Positions 15,183-23,530 of a DNA stretch of 37,522 bases are shown piece after piece (position 1 is the stretch's first letter; every line of letters starts with the position of its first letter). A program made the translations under genes and the position numbers. Origin of the DNA: Caballeronia jiangsuensis (GTDB lineage: Bacteria; Pseudomonadota; Gammaproteobacteria; Burkholderiales; Burkholderiaceae); NCBI GenBank assembly GCA_000648925.1, contig JFHF01000066.1, forward strand, positions 1 through 37,522, in the 5' to 3' direction. The notes beneath the pieces are model-generated. The model did no database searches. It saw nothing but the letters and a program-made list of their open reading frames with translations, and was not told the origin of the DNA.

Positions 15183-16313
15183 ATGGATGACGAGCGAAAT
15201 ATCGGCGACACGAGAACCCGCCTCGCGGATACGGCGCTGACGTTCGCGCAATCGGGCGCGCGTCGCGTGCAGGCGGCGCTCGCATGGCTCGATCGCGTCG
15301 ATCCGGGCACGCATCGGCGCATCAAGGGCTTGCGGCTCGTCACCGCGTACGGGCTCGCGGCGTCGCTCGGCGCGTTGCAGGACGTGACGCAGAGCGTGCC
15401 GCCGGGCGTGTCCGTCGGCGCGCTCGCGGGCGGGTTCGCACTGTGGGCGAGCGTGTCGGAGGCGCGCACGACGCGCTTCGAGTCGAGCCGCGATCTCGCC
15501 GTTCTGTGCATCGCCGCTGCGTTCGGCGCGCTGACTTTTGCCCTGTTCGGTTCGACGTTTCGCGAGTTCGGGCGCGGCGGCGCCGAGCTGATTCTCGTGA
15601 CGGGCGCATTCTTCGCGGGCTATCTGAAGCGTTTCGGGCTCGCCGGCGCGGGCATCGGCTCGCAGCTTTATATCGGGCAGCTTCTCGCCTACGGGATGGA
15701 TCTCAGGCCCGGCGATTCATCGGCGATCCTGATCGCGCTGCTGATCGGGATGCTCGCGGCCATCGTGCCGCGCGTATTGAGCGGGCCGGCGGAGCATCCG
15801 GCCTTGCTGCCGGCGCTCGCGTCCGAGCCGGCTTACGGGCGTCACGTGATATCGCCCGCGACCGCGATGGGCTTGCAGGCGGCGTGCGGCGCGCTCGTCG
15901 TGGTGGTGCTGAATCGCGTGTTCGGGTTGGCGGAATCGGCGTGGGCGATCACGGCTTGCGTGTATGTCGTCGCGACATCGGCGGTCGGGACGGCGGAGCG
16001 CGTGCGGCGGCGTATCTACGGGACGCTCGTCGGGGTGCCGATCGGGATCGTGTGTCTGCCGCTCGCGGAGCACTGGCCGCTCGTCGTGTGGGCGTTGTCC
16101 GCGTTCGCGATGATCGTCTATGCGATGGCGTTGCCGGAGCGGTATGACATCGCGTGCGGGGCGTTCGCTTTCGTGCTCATCGTGACGATGGCCGCGAGCG
16201 GCGTGCATTCGGTGGAGCTGCTGACGGCGCGGGCGTGGGAGACGCTGCTTGGCGGGGCGCTGGGGCTGGTTGCGTCGAGGGTTATTTTTCCGTTGCGGGT
16301 GGTGAGGGGGTGA
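15183..16313 (+). CDS. FUSC-like inner-membrane protein
   Basis: A 376-residue membrane protein with two blocks of hydrophobic helices: one at about residues 45-190 (AYGLAASLGAL, FALWASVSEA, LAVLCIAAAFGALTFALFG) and one at about 220-370, separated by a hydrophilic loop (SEPAYGRHVISPATAM). This two-repeat layout and the PERYDIACGAFAF and RVRRRIYGTLVGVPIG stretches fit the fusaric acid resistance/aromatic acid exporter (FUSC) group, in a short form without the long cytosolic domain. The likely role is efflux of aromatic or weak acids, inferred from family. The ATG at 15183 lies 36 bp after the LysR stop; an upstream TTG at 15153 is less likely. Confidence 0.75.
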   Translation: MDDERNIGDTRTRLADTALTFAQSGARRVQAALAWLDRVDPGTHRRIKGLRLVTAYGLAASLGALQDVTQSVPPGVSVGALAGGFALWASVSEARTTRFESSRDLAVLCIAAAFGALTFALFGSTFREFGRGGAELILVTGAFFAGYLKRFGLAGAGIGSQLYIGQLLAYGMDLRPGDSSAILIALLIGMLAAIVPRVLSGPAEHPALLPALASEPAYGRHVISPATAMGLQAACGALVVVVLNRVFGLAESAWAITACVYVVATSAVGTAERVRRRIYGTLVGVPIGIVCLPLAEHWPLVVWALSAFAMIVYAMALPERYDIACGAFAFVLIVTMAASGVHSVELLTARAWETLLGGALGLVASRVIFPLRVVRG

Positions 16314-16401
16314 GGAGGTACCCCGGCGCGGGGCCGCAGTTGCTGTCGCTCAGCGACGTATCGCCTTCACGCGTTATCGCGCGAGCAAACCCCACCCACC
16401 C

Positions 16402-18351
16402 TCACCCCCCCGCCACCTTCCCCAACAACCGATCCAGCACCTCGAAATCCACCGGCTTCACCAGATGCGCATCGAACCCCGCCTGCGCGGAGCGCTCCTT
16501 GTCGCCCTCTTGCCCGAACCCCGTCATCGCGACCACCGTCGCGCGCCCGATGAGCCGTTGCGAGCGCAGCGTCCTCAGCACCGCATACCCATCCATATCC
16601 GGCAACGCCAGATCGAGCAAAACCAGCTCCGGCGGAAAATGCCGGATGACATCGACCCCTTCCTTGCCGTGATACGCGATGCGCACGTCATGCCCTTTCA
16701 TCTGCAACAGCATTGCGAGGCTGTCGGCTGAATCGCGGTTGTCGTCGATGACCACGATGCGCAGACCATCGCCCGCGGCCTGCGTCGCACTCTGCGCGAG
16801 CACGCGATGCGGCCGCGGCGCATCGTCGTCGGAAGCGTAGGGCAGGCGCACCGTGAACGTGCTGCCCTGATTCGGCCCGCCACTCGACGCGCTGATCGAG
16901 CCGCCATGCATCTCGACGATCGACCGGCACAGCGTAAGCCCGATACCGAGCCCCGCCTCGCCAGGATTCAGATAGTGATCTTCCTGCACGAAGAGATCGA
17001 AGATGGTCGTGAGGCCCTTCTGCGAAATGCCGCGCCCCGCGTCGATCACCTTCAGCAACAGCGCGCTCGTCTCGCACTCGATTTCAACGATGATCGTGCT
17101 CGCCCGCGGCGAGAACTTCGACGCGTTGTTCAGCAGGTTCTGCACCACCTGCACGAGCCGCGTGCTGTCGCCCACGACCTGAAGCGGCGTCTGCGGCAGC
17201 TTCGTGACGACGCGTTGCGCGCGCTCGTCGATGAAAGGATGCACGAGCTCGATGCTGCGCGCGACGATATCGCTCACATCCACGCGCGCCATGCGCAGAT
17301 CGATCTTGCCCGTGGTGATGCGGCCCATGTCGAGCAAATCGTCGACGAGCCGGCCGAGATGCGATGTCTGCCTGTCGATGATGTCGCGGCACGCGGCGAC
17401 GCGCTGCGGCATCTCCGCTTCCATCTGCATCACGCCGATGGCGTTGCGCACCGGCGCGAGCGGATTGCGCAATTCGTGCGCGAGCGTCGCGAGAAACTCG
17501 CTGATGCGCCGCGACGACACTTCGAGCTGCTCCAGGCGCTTGCGCTCGCTCATGTCGCGCGTGACCTTCGCGAAGCCGCGCAGCACGCGATGCTCGTCGT
17601 ACACCGCCGTGATGATCACGTTCGCCCAGAAAAGCGAGCCATCCTTGCGCACGCGCCAGCCTTCGTTTTCCACGCGGCCCGCGCGAATCGCGGTCTGCAG
17701 TTCGATCTCGGGAACGTTGGCGGCGAGATCCTCGGGGCAATAGAACGTCGAGAAGTGCTTGCCGAGAATCTCCGACGGCTGATAGCCCTTGATGCGCATC
17801 GCGCCCGTGTTCCAGCTCGCGATATGGCCGCCCGGATCGAGCATGAAGATCGCGTAGTCGCTCACGTTTTCCACGAGCAGGCGGAAGCGCTCTTCCGACA
17901 GACGCAGCTTCTCCTCCTCGGCGCGCTTCGTGGTGAGATCGCGCGTGCATTTCGCGTAGCCGATGATCTCGCCCCTCGTATTGCGCGCCGCGGTAATGAC
18001 GACATTCGCCCAGAACAGCGTGCCGTCCTTGCGCACGCGCCAGCCTTCGTCTTCGAAGCGGCCGGTCGCGTACGCCTGCTTCAGCTCGTATTCGGGCCAG
18101 CCGCGCGCCACCGCTTCCGCCGGATAGAAGCGCGACAGATGCTGGCCGATGATCTCGTGCGCCTCATAACCCTTGATCTTGCGCGCGCCCTTGTTCCAGC
18201 TCGTGATGCGGCCGCTCAGGTCGAGCATGAAAATCGCGCAGTCTTCGATCGCATCGACGAGCGCGTGATACTGCGCGTCGTTCAGCGCGTGCTCGATCGA
18301 AGCCGGGCCTGCGACGCCGACCTGGGGGACGGCTGATCTCGATCTGGTCAT
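16402..18351 (-). CDS. Soluble hybrid histidine kinase with two PAS domains and a receiver
   Basis: A 649-residue kinase without membrane helices. Two PAS/PAC units occupy about residues 28-140 and 154-268 and are close copies: both have AIFMLD, then SWN, IKGY, and EGWRVRKDG with LFWANV. A HisKA domain carries the phosphoacceptor H292 (LATLAHELRNPLAP). The ATPase domain shows LLNNASKF, DAGRGIS and GLGIGLTLC. A C-terminal receiver has D580 (LVLLDLALPDMDG) and K632. There is no DNA-binding output, so it should pass phosphate to another protein or act as a phosphorelay start. The ATG at 18351 is preferred; a GTG at 18444 would add 31 residues. It is divergent from the PhoD-type phosphatase gene. 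Cytosolic redox, light or ligand sensing is possible; no cofactor motif is evident. Confidence 0.9.
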   Translation of the reverse strand: MTRSRSAVPQVGVAGPASIEHALNDAQYHALVDAIEDCAIFMLDLSGRITSWNKGARKIKGYEAHEIIGQHLSRFYPAEAVARGWPEYELKQAYATGRFEDEGWRVRKDGTLFWANVVITAARNTRGEIIGYAKCTRDLTTKRAEEEKLRLSEERFRLLVENVSDYAIFMLDPGGHIASWNTGAMRIKGYQPSEILGKHFSTFYCPEDLAANVPEIELQTAIRAGRVENEGWRVRKDGSLFWANVIITAVYDEHRVLRGFAKVTRDMSERKRLEQLEVSSRRISEFLATLAHELRNPLAPVRNAIGVMQMEAEMPQRVAACRDIIDRQTSHLGRLVDDLLDMGRITTGKIDLRMARVDVSDIVARSIELVHPFIDERAQRVVTKLPQTPLQVVGDSTRLVQVVQNLLNNASKFSPRASTIIVEIECETSALLLKVIDAGRGISQKGLTTIFDLFVQEDHYLNPGEAGLGIGLTLCRSIVEMHGGSISASSGGPNQGSTFTVRLPYASDDDAPRPHRVLAQSATQAAGDGLRIVVIDDNRDSADSLAMLLQMKGHDVRIAYHGKEGVDVIRHFPPELVLLDLALPDMDGYAVLRTLRSQRLIGRATVVAMTGFGQEGDKERSAQAGFDAHLVKPVDFEVLDRLLGKVAGG

Positions 18352-18670
18352 GGTTAGGGTCGTCGGCGCAGCAGTGAAGTGAGGTATTGCGTTTCGGCGT
18401 AGCTGGCGCATACGGGTGGACGTCAGCTGGACAAAGCCGCCCACGACAGTCTACCCGCTGATGGCGTCGTGCACCGATACCTTTGTAACAAGCGGTAGCC
18501 AAGCGGCGCCGTCACGGAAACGTCCCTTGACAGTGCGCGGCGTGGTTTATAGCTTTAATCATTTCATATCCGAAAGAGAGCCTCGCTCATCCGTCGGATT
18601 GTCTGCTCGACGCATCCAGCGAACTCCCGTCTGTCGTGCACCGCATCGACGTCTGCAAACGGAGGCTCTC
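18352..18670. promoter_or_regulatory. Intergenic region between the hybrid kinase and phoD
   Basis: These 319 bp hold no convincing gene. On the + strand TTGACA (18527-18532) is followed after 15 bp by TATAGC (18548-18553), a possible phoD promoter with short spacing. GT-starting blocks recur every 11 bp at 18511, 18522 and 18533 (GTCACGG, GTCCCTT, GTGCGCG), but they match the PhoB box poorly, so I do not call one. GGAGG at 18661-18665 is the ribosome site of phoD. Confidence 0.35.
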
Positions 18671-20479
18671 ATGGACCGTCGCCGCTTCCTCTCGCTCTCC
18701 ACGTTTTATACCGTAGCGGCCGCCACCGGCACGCTCGCGGCCTGCCATTCGGGCGATCACGACGACGGCGGCAATCCCGGAAGCGGCGGTTCCACGCCGC
18801 CGCCGGCGGGCGCATTCGCGTTCCCGCAAGGCGTCGCGAGCGGCGATCCGCGCGACGTCTCGGCGGTATTCTGGACCCGTTGCGTCGCGAACGGGAGCAA
18901 TGCGGCGGCGTCGCCGTCGCCCGTCGCGCTGACGCTGCAAGTGTCCGCGCAGCAGGACTTCGCGCAACTCATCGCCAGCGTGCCCTTGAGCGCCGTGGCG
19001 GATTACGACTTCACGGTGCGAACCAAGGTCACGGGCCTCGCCCCGAAGACGACGTACTACTACCGTTTCGTCGCGGGCAGCGACGTCAGCGTGACCGGCA
19101 CGACGCGCACCGCGCCCGCCGCGAACGAAGCGATCCCGCAATTGCGCTTCGCATGGTTCGTGTGCCAGAACTGGAGCGCGAATCACTGGCAGGCGATGTC
19201 GCTCCTCGCCGCCGAAACCGATCTCGACTTCGTCGTGCATCTGGGCGATTACATCTACGAGGCGGGCTTTGCCGCGCAACCGGGCACCGTGGAGCCCGCG
19301 CATCCCGCGATAACGCTGCCGAGCGGCGGCACCTACGCGAATACGCTCGATGACTATCGCACGCTGTATCGCACATATCGGGGCGACGCGCGCCTGCAGA
19401 ACGTTCATGCGCGTTTTCCGGTCATCGCGATCTGGGACGATCACGAGTTCTCCGACGACTGCTGGCAGGATCACCAGACCTACACGAACGCGAACCTCCA
19501 GCAGACCGCGCGCCGCCGCAATGCGAATCAGGCGTGGGCGGAGTATCTGCCGGTCGACTGGGGCGACGTGTCGTTCGATCTCAACAACGCGGCCTACGAC
19601 AATATCCGCATCTATCGCGACTTCCACTTCGGCTCGCTGATGCATCTCGTGATGACCGACGAGCGGCTTTATCGCGACGATCACGTCGTCAGCGAAGCGG
19701 CGATCGCGCAGGCGCTCGGGCACGATCCGGTCAATGGCAACGATCTCGTCGGCTCGCGCTATTTCGTGCCGCAGCCAGTGCTCGCGCAGTTCGAGGCAGC
19801 CGATACGCAGCGGCTCGGACGCGTGCCGTCCATCTTCGGTCCCACGCAGACGCAATGGTGGAAGGACACGCTGAAGGCTTCCACGTCGATATGGAAAGTG
19901 TGGGGCAACGAAGTGATGATGAACCGCCTGTGGCTCGATCTCACGTCGATAGCGCCGGTGCCCGACAACGTCGTGTTCGTGCTCGACTGCGATGCGTGGG
20001 ACGGCTATCCGTCGCACAAGGCGGATCTGATGTCGTTCGTGAAGACGCAGAACATCACGAACCTCGTCGCGATCACGGGCGATCTGCACGCGTTCCAGGC
20101 GGGCATCGTGCGCGATGTGCCCGATCCCGCGAAGGGCACGCCGGTGATGATCGATCTGATGTCGGCGGGCATCAGCAGCCAGCCCTTCTTCGAAGACGTG
20201 AAGACGTATTCGGCGGGCATGCCGCTCGCTTCGCTGATCAGTTCTTCGGCGCTGTTCGACAGCTTCATCCGCCAGAACAATCCGGACATGCTGTACGCGG
20301 ATCACGATGGCATCGGCTATGCATCCGCGACGGTCACGCCCACGCAGTTCATCGCGATCTTCAACAAGATGAAGTTCCTCAACGCCGACGGCACCGCGCC
20401 GCAAAGTCCGCTGCAAAAGCGCACGCGACTGACGATCAATGCGGGTGCGGTATCCGTCGCCGTCGAGGACAACATCTGA
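18671..20479 (+). CDS. phoD: PhoD-type alkaline phosphatase/phosphodiesterase, Tat lipoprotein
   Basis: A 602-residue exported metallophosphoesterase. The N-terminus MDRRRFLSLS gives a twin-arginine signal, and LAAC (Cys25) a lipobox followed by a Gly/Asp-rich linker. The PhoD N-terminal domain begins at FPQGVASGDPRDVSAVFWTR. The catalytic metal site is marked by VVHLGDYIYE, IAIWDDHEFSDD and ITGDLHAF. PhoD enzymes release phosphate from mono- and diesters outside the cytoplasm, usually under phosphate limitation with Ca/Fe. GGAGG stands 5 nt before the ATG. It fits with the C-P lyase genes 10 kb away as part of phosphorus scavenging, though no good PhoB box was found before it. Confidence 0.9.
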   Translation: MDRRRFLSLSTFYTVAAATGTLAACHSGDHDDGGNPGSGGSTPPPAGAFAFPQGVASGDPRDVSAVFWTRCVANGSNAAASPSPVALTLQVSAQQDFAQLIASVPLSAVADYDFTVRTKVTGLAPKTTYYYRFVAGSDVSVTGTTRTAPAANEAIPQLRFAWFVCQNWSANHWQAMSLLAAETDLDFVVHLGDYIYEAGFAAQPGTVEPAHPAITLPSGGTYANTLDDYRTLYRTYRGDARLQNVHARFPVIAIWDDHEFSDDCWQDHQTYTNANLQQTARRRNANQAWAEYLPVDWGDVSFDLNNAAYDNIRIYRDFHFGSLMHLVMTDERLYRDDHVVSEAAIAQALGHDPVNGNDLVGSRYFVPQPVLAQFEAADTQRLGRVPSIFGPTQTQWWKDTLKASTSIWKVWGNEVMMNRLWLDLTSIAPVPDNVVFVLDCDAWDGYPSHKADLMSFVKTQNITNLVAITGDLHAFQAGIVRDVPDPAKGTPVMIDLMSAGISSQPFFEDVKTYSAGMPLASLISSSALFDSFIRQNNPDMLYADHDGIGYASATVTPTQFIAIFNKMKFLNADGTAPQSPLQKRTRLTINAGAVSVAVEDNI

Positions 20480-20597
20480 ATACGCAACGCGCTCCATACA
20501 TAAGACATCGATCCATCCATTCCTATCCTTGCTTTTGAGGGGATTTCAACGCCTGTTCGCGCACGTAGACTGCGTGGACATTTCAGAGGTCGTTTGC

Positions 20598-20657
20598 TGG
20601 CAGGCAGTGCAATGAGGCCGATTGAAGTGACCATGTGAAACCCTCAGGAGCACTATC
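20598..20657 (+). promoter_or_regulatory. Conserved 5' leader, copy 1
   Basis: The 60 bases before the first small envelope gene begin TGGCAGGCAGTGC and end GAAACCCTCAGGAGCACTATC, just before the ATG. Almost the same sequence precedes the second small gene (20951-21009). It contains the ribosome site CAGGAG. Conservation outside the coding part suggests a recent duplication or a shared regulatory leader. Confidence 0.55.
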
Positions 20658-20885
20658 ATGACCGGCAATCTCAAAGGCATCATCTTCGTCGCGGCGCTCG
20701 CGGGCGCTTCCTATGCAATGGCGAGCGGCTATGGCCCCGCGCCGTACTACTCGCCGATGGATGGCGCGCCCATGTCGCAGCAAGGCATGAACATGCAGAC
20801 CATCGCGCAGGACGCGCAGCAGAGCAACGATGCGAGCGTCGATAAATCGAAGCAGGACACTCCGCTCATGCAAGCGCAGGACTGA
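20658..20885 (+). CDS. Small exported protein, twin copy 1
   Basis: A 75-residue protein of no family I recognise. The N-terminus MTGNLKGIIFVAALAGASYA is a signal peptide or single membrane helix, perhaps cut after AMA. The remainder is Met/Gln/Tyr-rich (GPAPYYSPMDG, MSQQGMNMQ), then acidic and ends TPLMQAQD. The downstream paralogue (21010-21231) shares the start, the GxGP-x-YY region and the ending P-L-x-Q-x-Q-D. A good ribosome site (AGGAG) precedes the ATG. The conserved ends with a divergent middle suggest a real small envelope protein. Function unknown. Confidence 0.7.
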   Translation: MTGNLKGIIFVAALAGASYAMASGYGPAPYYSPMDGAPMSQQGMNMQTIAQDAQQSNDASVDKSKQDTPLMQAQD

Positions 20886-20902
20886 GTGCGGTTGCATGAC
20901 TT

Positions 20903-20933
20903 CGCGTCCTGCCGGTCACGCCGGCGGGACGCG
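20903..20933 (+). terminator. Hairpin between the twin small genes
   Basis: CGCGTCC (20903-20909) pairs with GGACGCG (20927-20933), and GCCGG (20911-20915) with CCGGC (20921-20925), joined by a T-G wobble pair around a TCACG loop. This makes a stem of about 13 bp. No T run follows. It lies between the stop of copy 1 and leader 2 and may end or attenuate the first transcript. Confidence 0.5.
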
Positions 20934-20950
20934 CTCGTGGGTCGAGCCTG

Positions 20951-21009
20951 TGGCAGGCAGTGCGAATGGGCCCATGAAGTGAATCTTGGAAACCCTCAGG
21001 AGCACTACC
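20951..21009 (+). promoter_or_regulatory. Conserved 5' leader, copy 2
   Basis: These 59 bases repeat leader 1: TGGCAGGCAGTGC at the start, GAAGTGA in the middle, and GAAACCCTCAGGAGCACTACC before the ATG. The matching length (59 against 60) keeps the same distance to the start codon. Confidence 0.55.
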
Positions 21010-21231
21010 ATGACAGGAAGACTCATCGGCATCGTCCTCGTTGCGGCGCTGATCGCCGGATGCTATGCGCTCGCGCGCGGCCACGGCCCCATGACGTACT
21101 ACATGGACGACAACGCGCTGTTGTCGCGCTATCTCGCCGATACGGAAACGCTGGCAAGCGACAGCCAGCCCGCCAGCGCGAGCGTCGCAACCGTGAAGCA
21201 CGAAAGCCCGCTGCTTCAGTCGCAGGACTGA
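21010..21231 (+). CDS. Small exported protein, twin copy 2 (possible lipoprotein)
   Basis: A 73-residue paralogue of the preceding small gene. MTGRLIGIVLVAALIAGCYA differs from copy 1 by having Cys in IAGC, which fits a lipobox, so this copy may be lipid-anchored while copy 1 is not. GHGPMTYYMDD follows, then a Ser/Ala-rich stretch and SPLLQSQD at the end, matching TPLMQAQD of copy 1. CAGGAG precedes the ATG. An in-frame ATG at 20986 is rejected because the homology starts at 21010. The stop is 6 bp from the convergent ATPase gene. Function unknown. Confidence 0.7.
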   Translation: MTGRLIGIVLVAALIAGCYALARGHGPMTYYMDDNALLSRYLADTETLASDSQPASASVATVKHESPLLQSQD

Positions 21232-21237
21232 AGGCGC

Positions 21238-21990
21238 TCAGCGCTCGCCGAGCAGCGTGCGCAACATGCGTTCGGGATTCGCGAGAAACGCGCGCGTCAC
21301 CTTGAAGTGCTCGGTGTCTTCATAGGCGACGCGCTCGATGCCGTTCGCGGTGAACTGATAGATCCACGCGTCGGGGTAAGCCATGAGGATCGGCGAATGC
21401 GTGGCGATGATGAACTGCGAATCGTCGTTGACGAGATCGTGGATGCGCGCGAGCGCGGCGAGCTGGCGTTGCGGCGACAGCGCGGCCTCGGGTTCGTCGA
21501 GCAGATAAAGCCCTTGTCCGCCGAAGCGCTCCATCAACAGCGTGAGAAACGACTCGCCGTGCGATTGCTCGTGCAGCGACTTGCCGCCGTATGACGAGAT
21601 GATCGGCGGGCCGAAGCCGGGTTCGTCGTCGAGCTGTTCGATTTCCGTCGCCACGTTGAAGAAGCTTTCCGCGCGCAGAAAGAAGCCGTCGCGCGGCCGT
21701 TTGAATCCCTTCGCGATGCGCAGATATTCATGCAGCGGCGAATGCGACGCGCGCGTGCCGAAGCGAAAGTTCTTCGTGCCGCCTTCGGGATTGAAGCCCA
21801 TCGAGACGGCGATCGCTTCCAGCAGCGTCGATTTGCCCGAGCCGTTTTCGCCGACGAGAAACGTGACCTTCCGATGCGGCTCCAGCGTATCGAGCGCGCG
21901 CACGGCGGGCAGCGAAAACGGATAGGCGTCGAACGAAGGCGCTTTGTCGCGCAGCAGCGTGATGCGGCTGATGAACTGGGTCGAGAGCAT
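21238..21990 (-). CDS. AAA/ABC-type ATPase (RecF/SMC-like fold)
   Basis: A 250-residue soluble ATPase. Walker A GENGSGKST is at about residues 47-55, and the Q/signature region includes SSYGGKSLHEQSHGES. Walker B LYLLDEPEAAL is followed by FIIATHSPILMAYPDA, the H-loop typical of AAA_21/AAA_23-type ATPases related to SMC, RecF and OLD proteins rather than to transport ATPases. There is no coiled-coil arm and no fused nuclease domain. The ATG at 21990 lies 10 bp after the stop of the efflux-pump gene, so the two are probably co-transcribed. Precise role unknown; nucleic-acid-linked or stress roles are typical for relatives. Confidence 0.82.
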   Translation of the reverse strand: MLSTQFISRITLLRDKAPSFDAYPFSLPAVRALDTLEPHRKVTFLVGENGSGKSTLLEAIAVSMGFNPEGGTKNFRFGTRASHSPLHEYLRIAKGFKRPRDGFFLRAESFFNVATEIEQLDDEPGFGPPIISSYGGKSLHEQSHGESFLTLLMERFGGQGLYLLDEPEAALSPQRQLAALARIHDLVNDDSQFIIATHSPILMAYPDAWIYQFTANGIERVAYEDTEHFKVTRAFLANPERMLRTLLGER

Positions 21991-22000
21991 CGCCGCGCGT

Positions 22001-23530
22001 CTAGTGGAAGGCTTGATTCGCGGCGTTTTTCGCGGCATTCGACGCGCCGTCCGCGCCGACTTTCTCGACGGTTTCCTTCGCGCGTCCGATCTCGATCTTC
22101 GGCATGAACAGCATCGCGACGACGGTGCCGAGCGCGATCACGAACATCGCCGTGAAGGTCAGATGCAGCGAGTGATGCAGCACGAGACGGATCTCGTTGT
22201 TCGCCGTAAAGTCGCCGGGCACCGACGAAAGCAGTTGCTTCAACTGATCCGCGTGCACGGCCGGCAGCCCGTCCGTATGGATGAGGCCGTAGTTCTGCAC
22301 CGCGCCGAACACGGCCGCGCCGAGCGTGTTGCCGAGATTGCGCGAGAACAGATTCGATGCGGTCGCGCTGCCGCGTTCGTGCGGCTGCACGATTTCCTGA
22401 ATCAGGATGAGACACGACACGCTCGTGATGCCCATGCCGAAGCCCAGCACCGCCGAGCCGACGCCCGCCCAGACCGGGCTCGATTGCGGACCGAGCAGCA
22501 CGAACGGCAACGCGCCGAGCGGAATGAACACCGGGCCGATCATCAGGAGACGCCGCAACCCGATGCGGCTGAACGAGCGCGACGTGAAGGTTGCGCCGCT
22601 CGGCCAGCCGATCATCATCATCGTGAGCGCGAGGCCCGCTTCCACCGGCGTGCGATGCATCACGCCCTGCACGTACATCGGCAGGAACGTGGTGAGGCCC
22701 ATCATCGCCATGCCGGCGAGCAGGGTCGCGACGTTGCTCGCCGCAATCGGCCGATGCGACCACAGGCCGAACGAGATCATCGGATCGGCGGCGCGGCGCT
22801 CCTGTACCACGAAGCACACGCAGGCGAGCACCAGCACGGCGATCTCGGTGCCCACGCGTGCATTGCTCGCGTGGCCGGCATCGGTGAGCGTCATCATCAG
22901 CGCGGCGACGGCCGTCGTGAAGAAGAACGCGCCCGCGAAGTCGATCGCCGGGCGGCCGTGGCGCTTTTCTTCGTGAAGAAACAGGATGAAGAGCAGGGCC
23001 GCCAGAATGCCGATGGGAACGTTGATCCAGAAAATCCACGCCCACGAGAACTGGCGGATCAGAAGGCCGCCGACCATCGGGCCGAGCACCGCGGACACGG
23101 CCCAGACGCTCGCGAGATAACCCTGCACCTTGCCGCGCTCGCGCGCCGGATAGAGATCGCCGACCACCGTCAGCGCGACAGGCAGGATCGCCCCCGCGCC
23201 GACGCCCTGGATCAGCCGGAACACGATCATCGCGGGCATCGACCAGGCGAAGCCCGCGAGCACCGAGCCGATCAGAAAGATCGCGATGCCCGCGAGGATC
23301 GCCGGCTTGCGGCCGTACAGGTCCGCGAGCTTGCCGAACACCACCGTGAGCGCCGTCTGCGTGAGCAGGAACGACGAGAACACCCAGCTATAGAGATTGA
23401 GGCCGCCGAGCTGCGTCGCGATCTGCGGCATCGCGGTCGAGACGATGGTGGCTTCGATCGCGACCATGGCCATCGAGGCCATGACCGCTGCAATGACGAG
23501 GGGACGAACGGTTTTTCTGGTCTGTGACAT
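22001..23530 (-). CDS. DHA2-family MFS drug efflux transporter (EmrB/QacA-like)
   Basis: A 509-residue, 14-helix proton antiporter. Features are motif D1-like AIEATIVSTAMPQI in helix 1, motif A GKLADLYGRKPAIL, and motif C-like VLGPMVGGLL, all diagnostic of DHA2 exporters. The C-terminus (KTVEKVGADGASNAAKNAANQAFH) is a hydrophilic tail. No EmrA-like fusion protein or outer-membrane channel is adjacent, so it may export into the periplasm on its own. The ATG at 23530 gives a normal N-terminus; another at 23548 would add six residues. It heads a leftward pair with the ATPase gene. Confidence 0.88.
   Translation of the reverse strand: MSQTRKTVRPLVIAAVMASMAMVAIEATIVSTAMPQIATQLGGLNLYSWVFSSFLLTQTALTVVFGKLADLYGRKPAILAGIAIFLIGSVLAGFAWSMPAMIVFRLIQGVGAGAILPVALTVVGDLYPARERGKVQGYLASVWAVSAVLGPMVGGLLIRQFSWAWIFWINVPIGILAALLFILFLHEEKRHGRPAIDFAGAFFFTTAVAALMMTLTDAGHASNARVGTEIAVLVLACVCFVVQERRAADPMISFGLWSHRPIAASNVATLLAGMAMMGLTTFLPMYVQGVMHRTPVEAGLALTMMMIGWPSGATFTSRSFSRIGLRRLLMIGPVFIPLGALPFVLLGPQSSPVWAGVGSAVLGFGMGITSVSCLILIQEIVQPHERGSATASNLFSRNLGNTLGAAVFGAVQNYGLIHTDGLPAVHADQLKQLLSSVPGDFTANNEIRLVLHHSLHLTFTAMFVIALGTVVAMLFMPKIEIGRAKETVEKVGADGASNAAKNAANQAFH

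Noticed and set aside
18511..18543. PhoB box before phoD
   Set aside because: Blocks beginning GT recur each 11 bp but do not match CTGTCAT beyond two or three bases.
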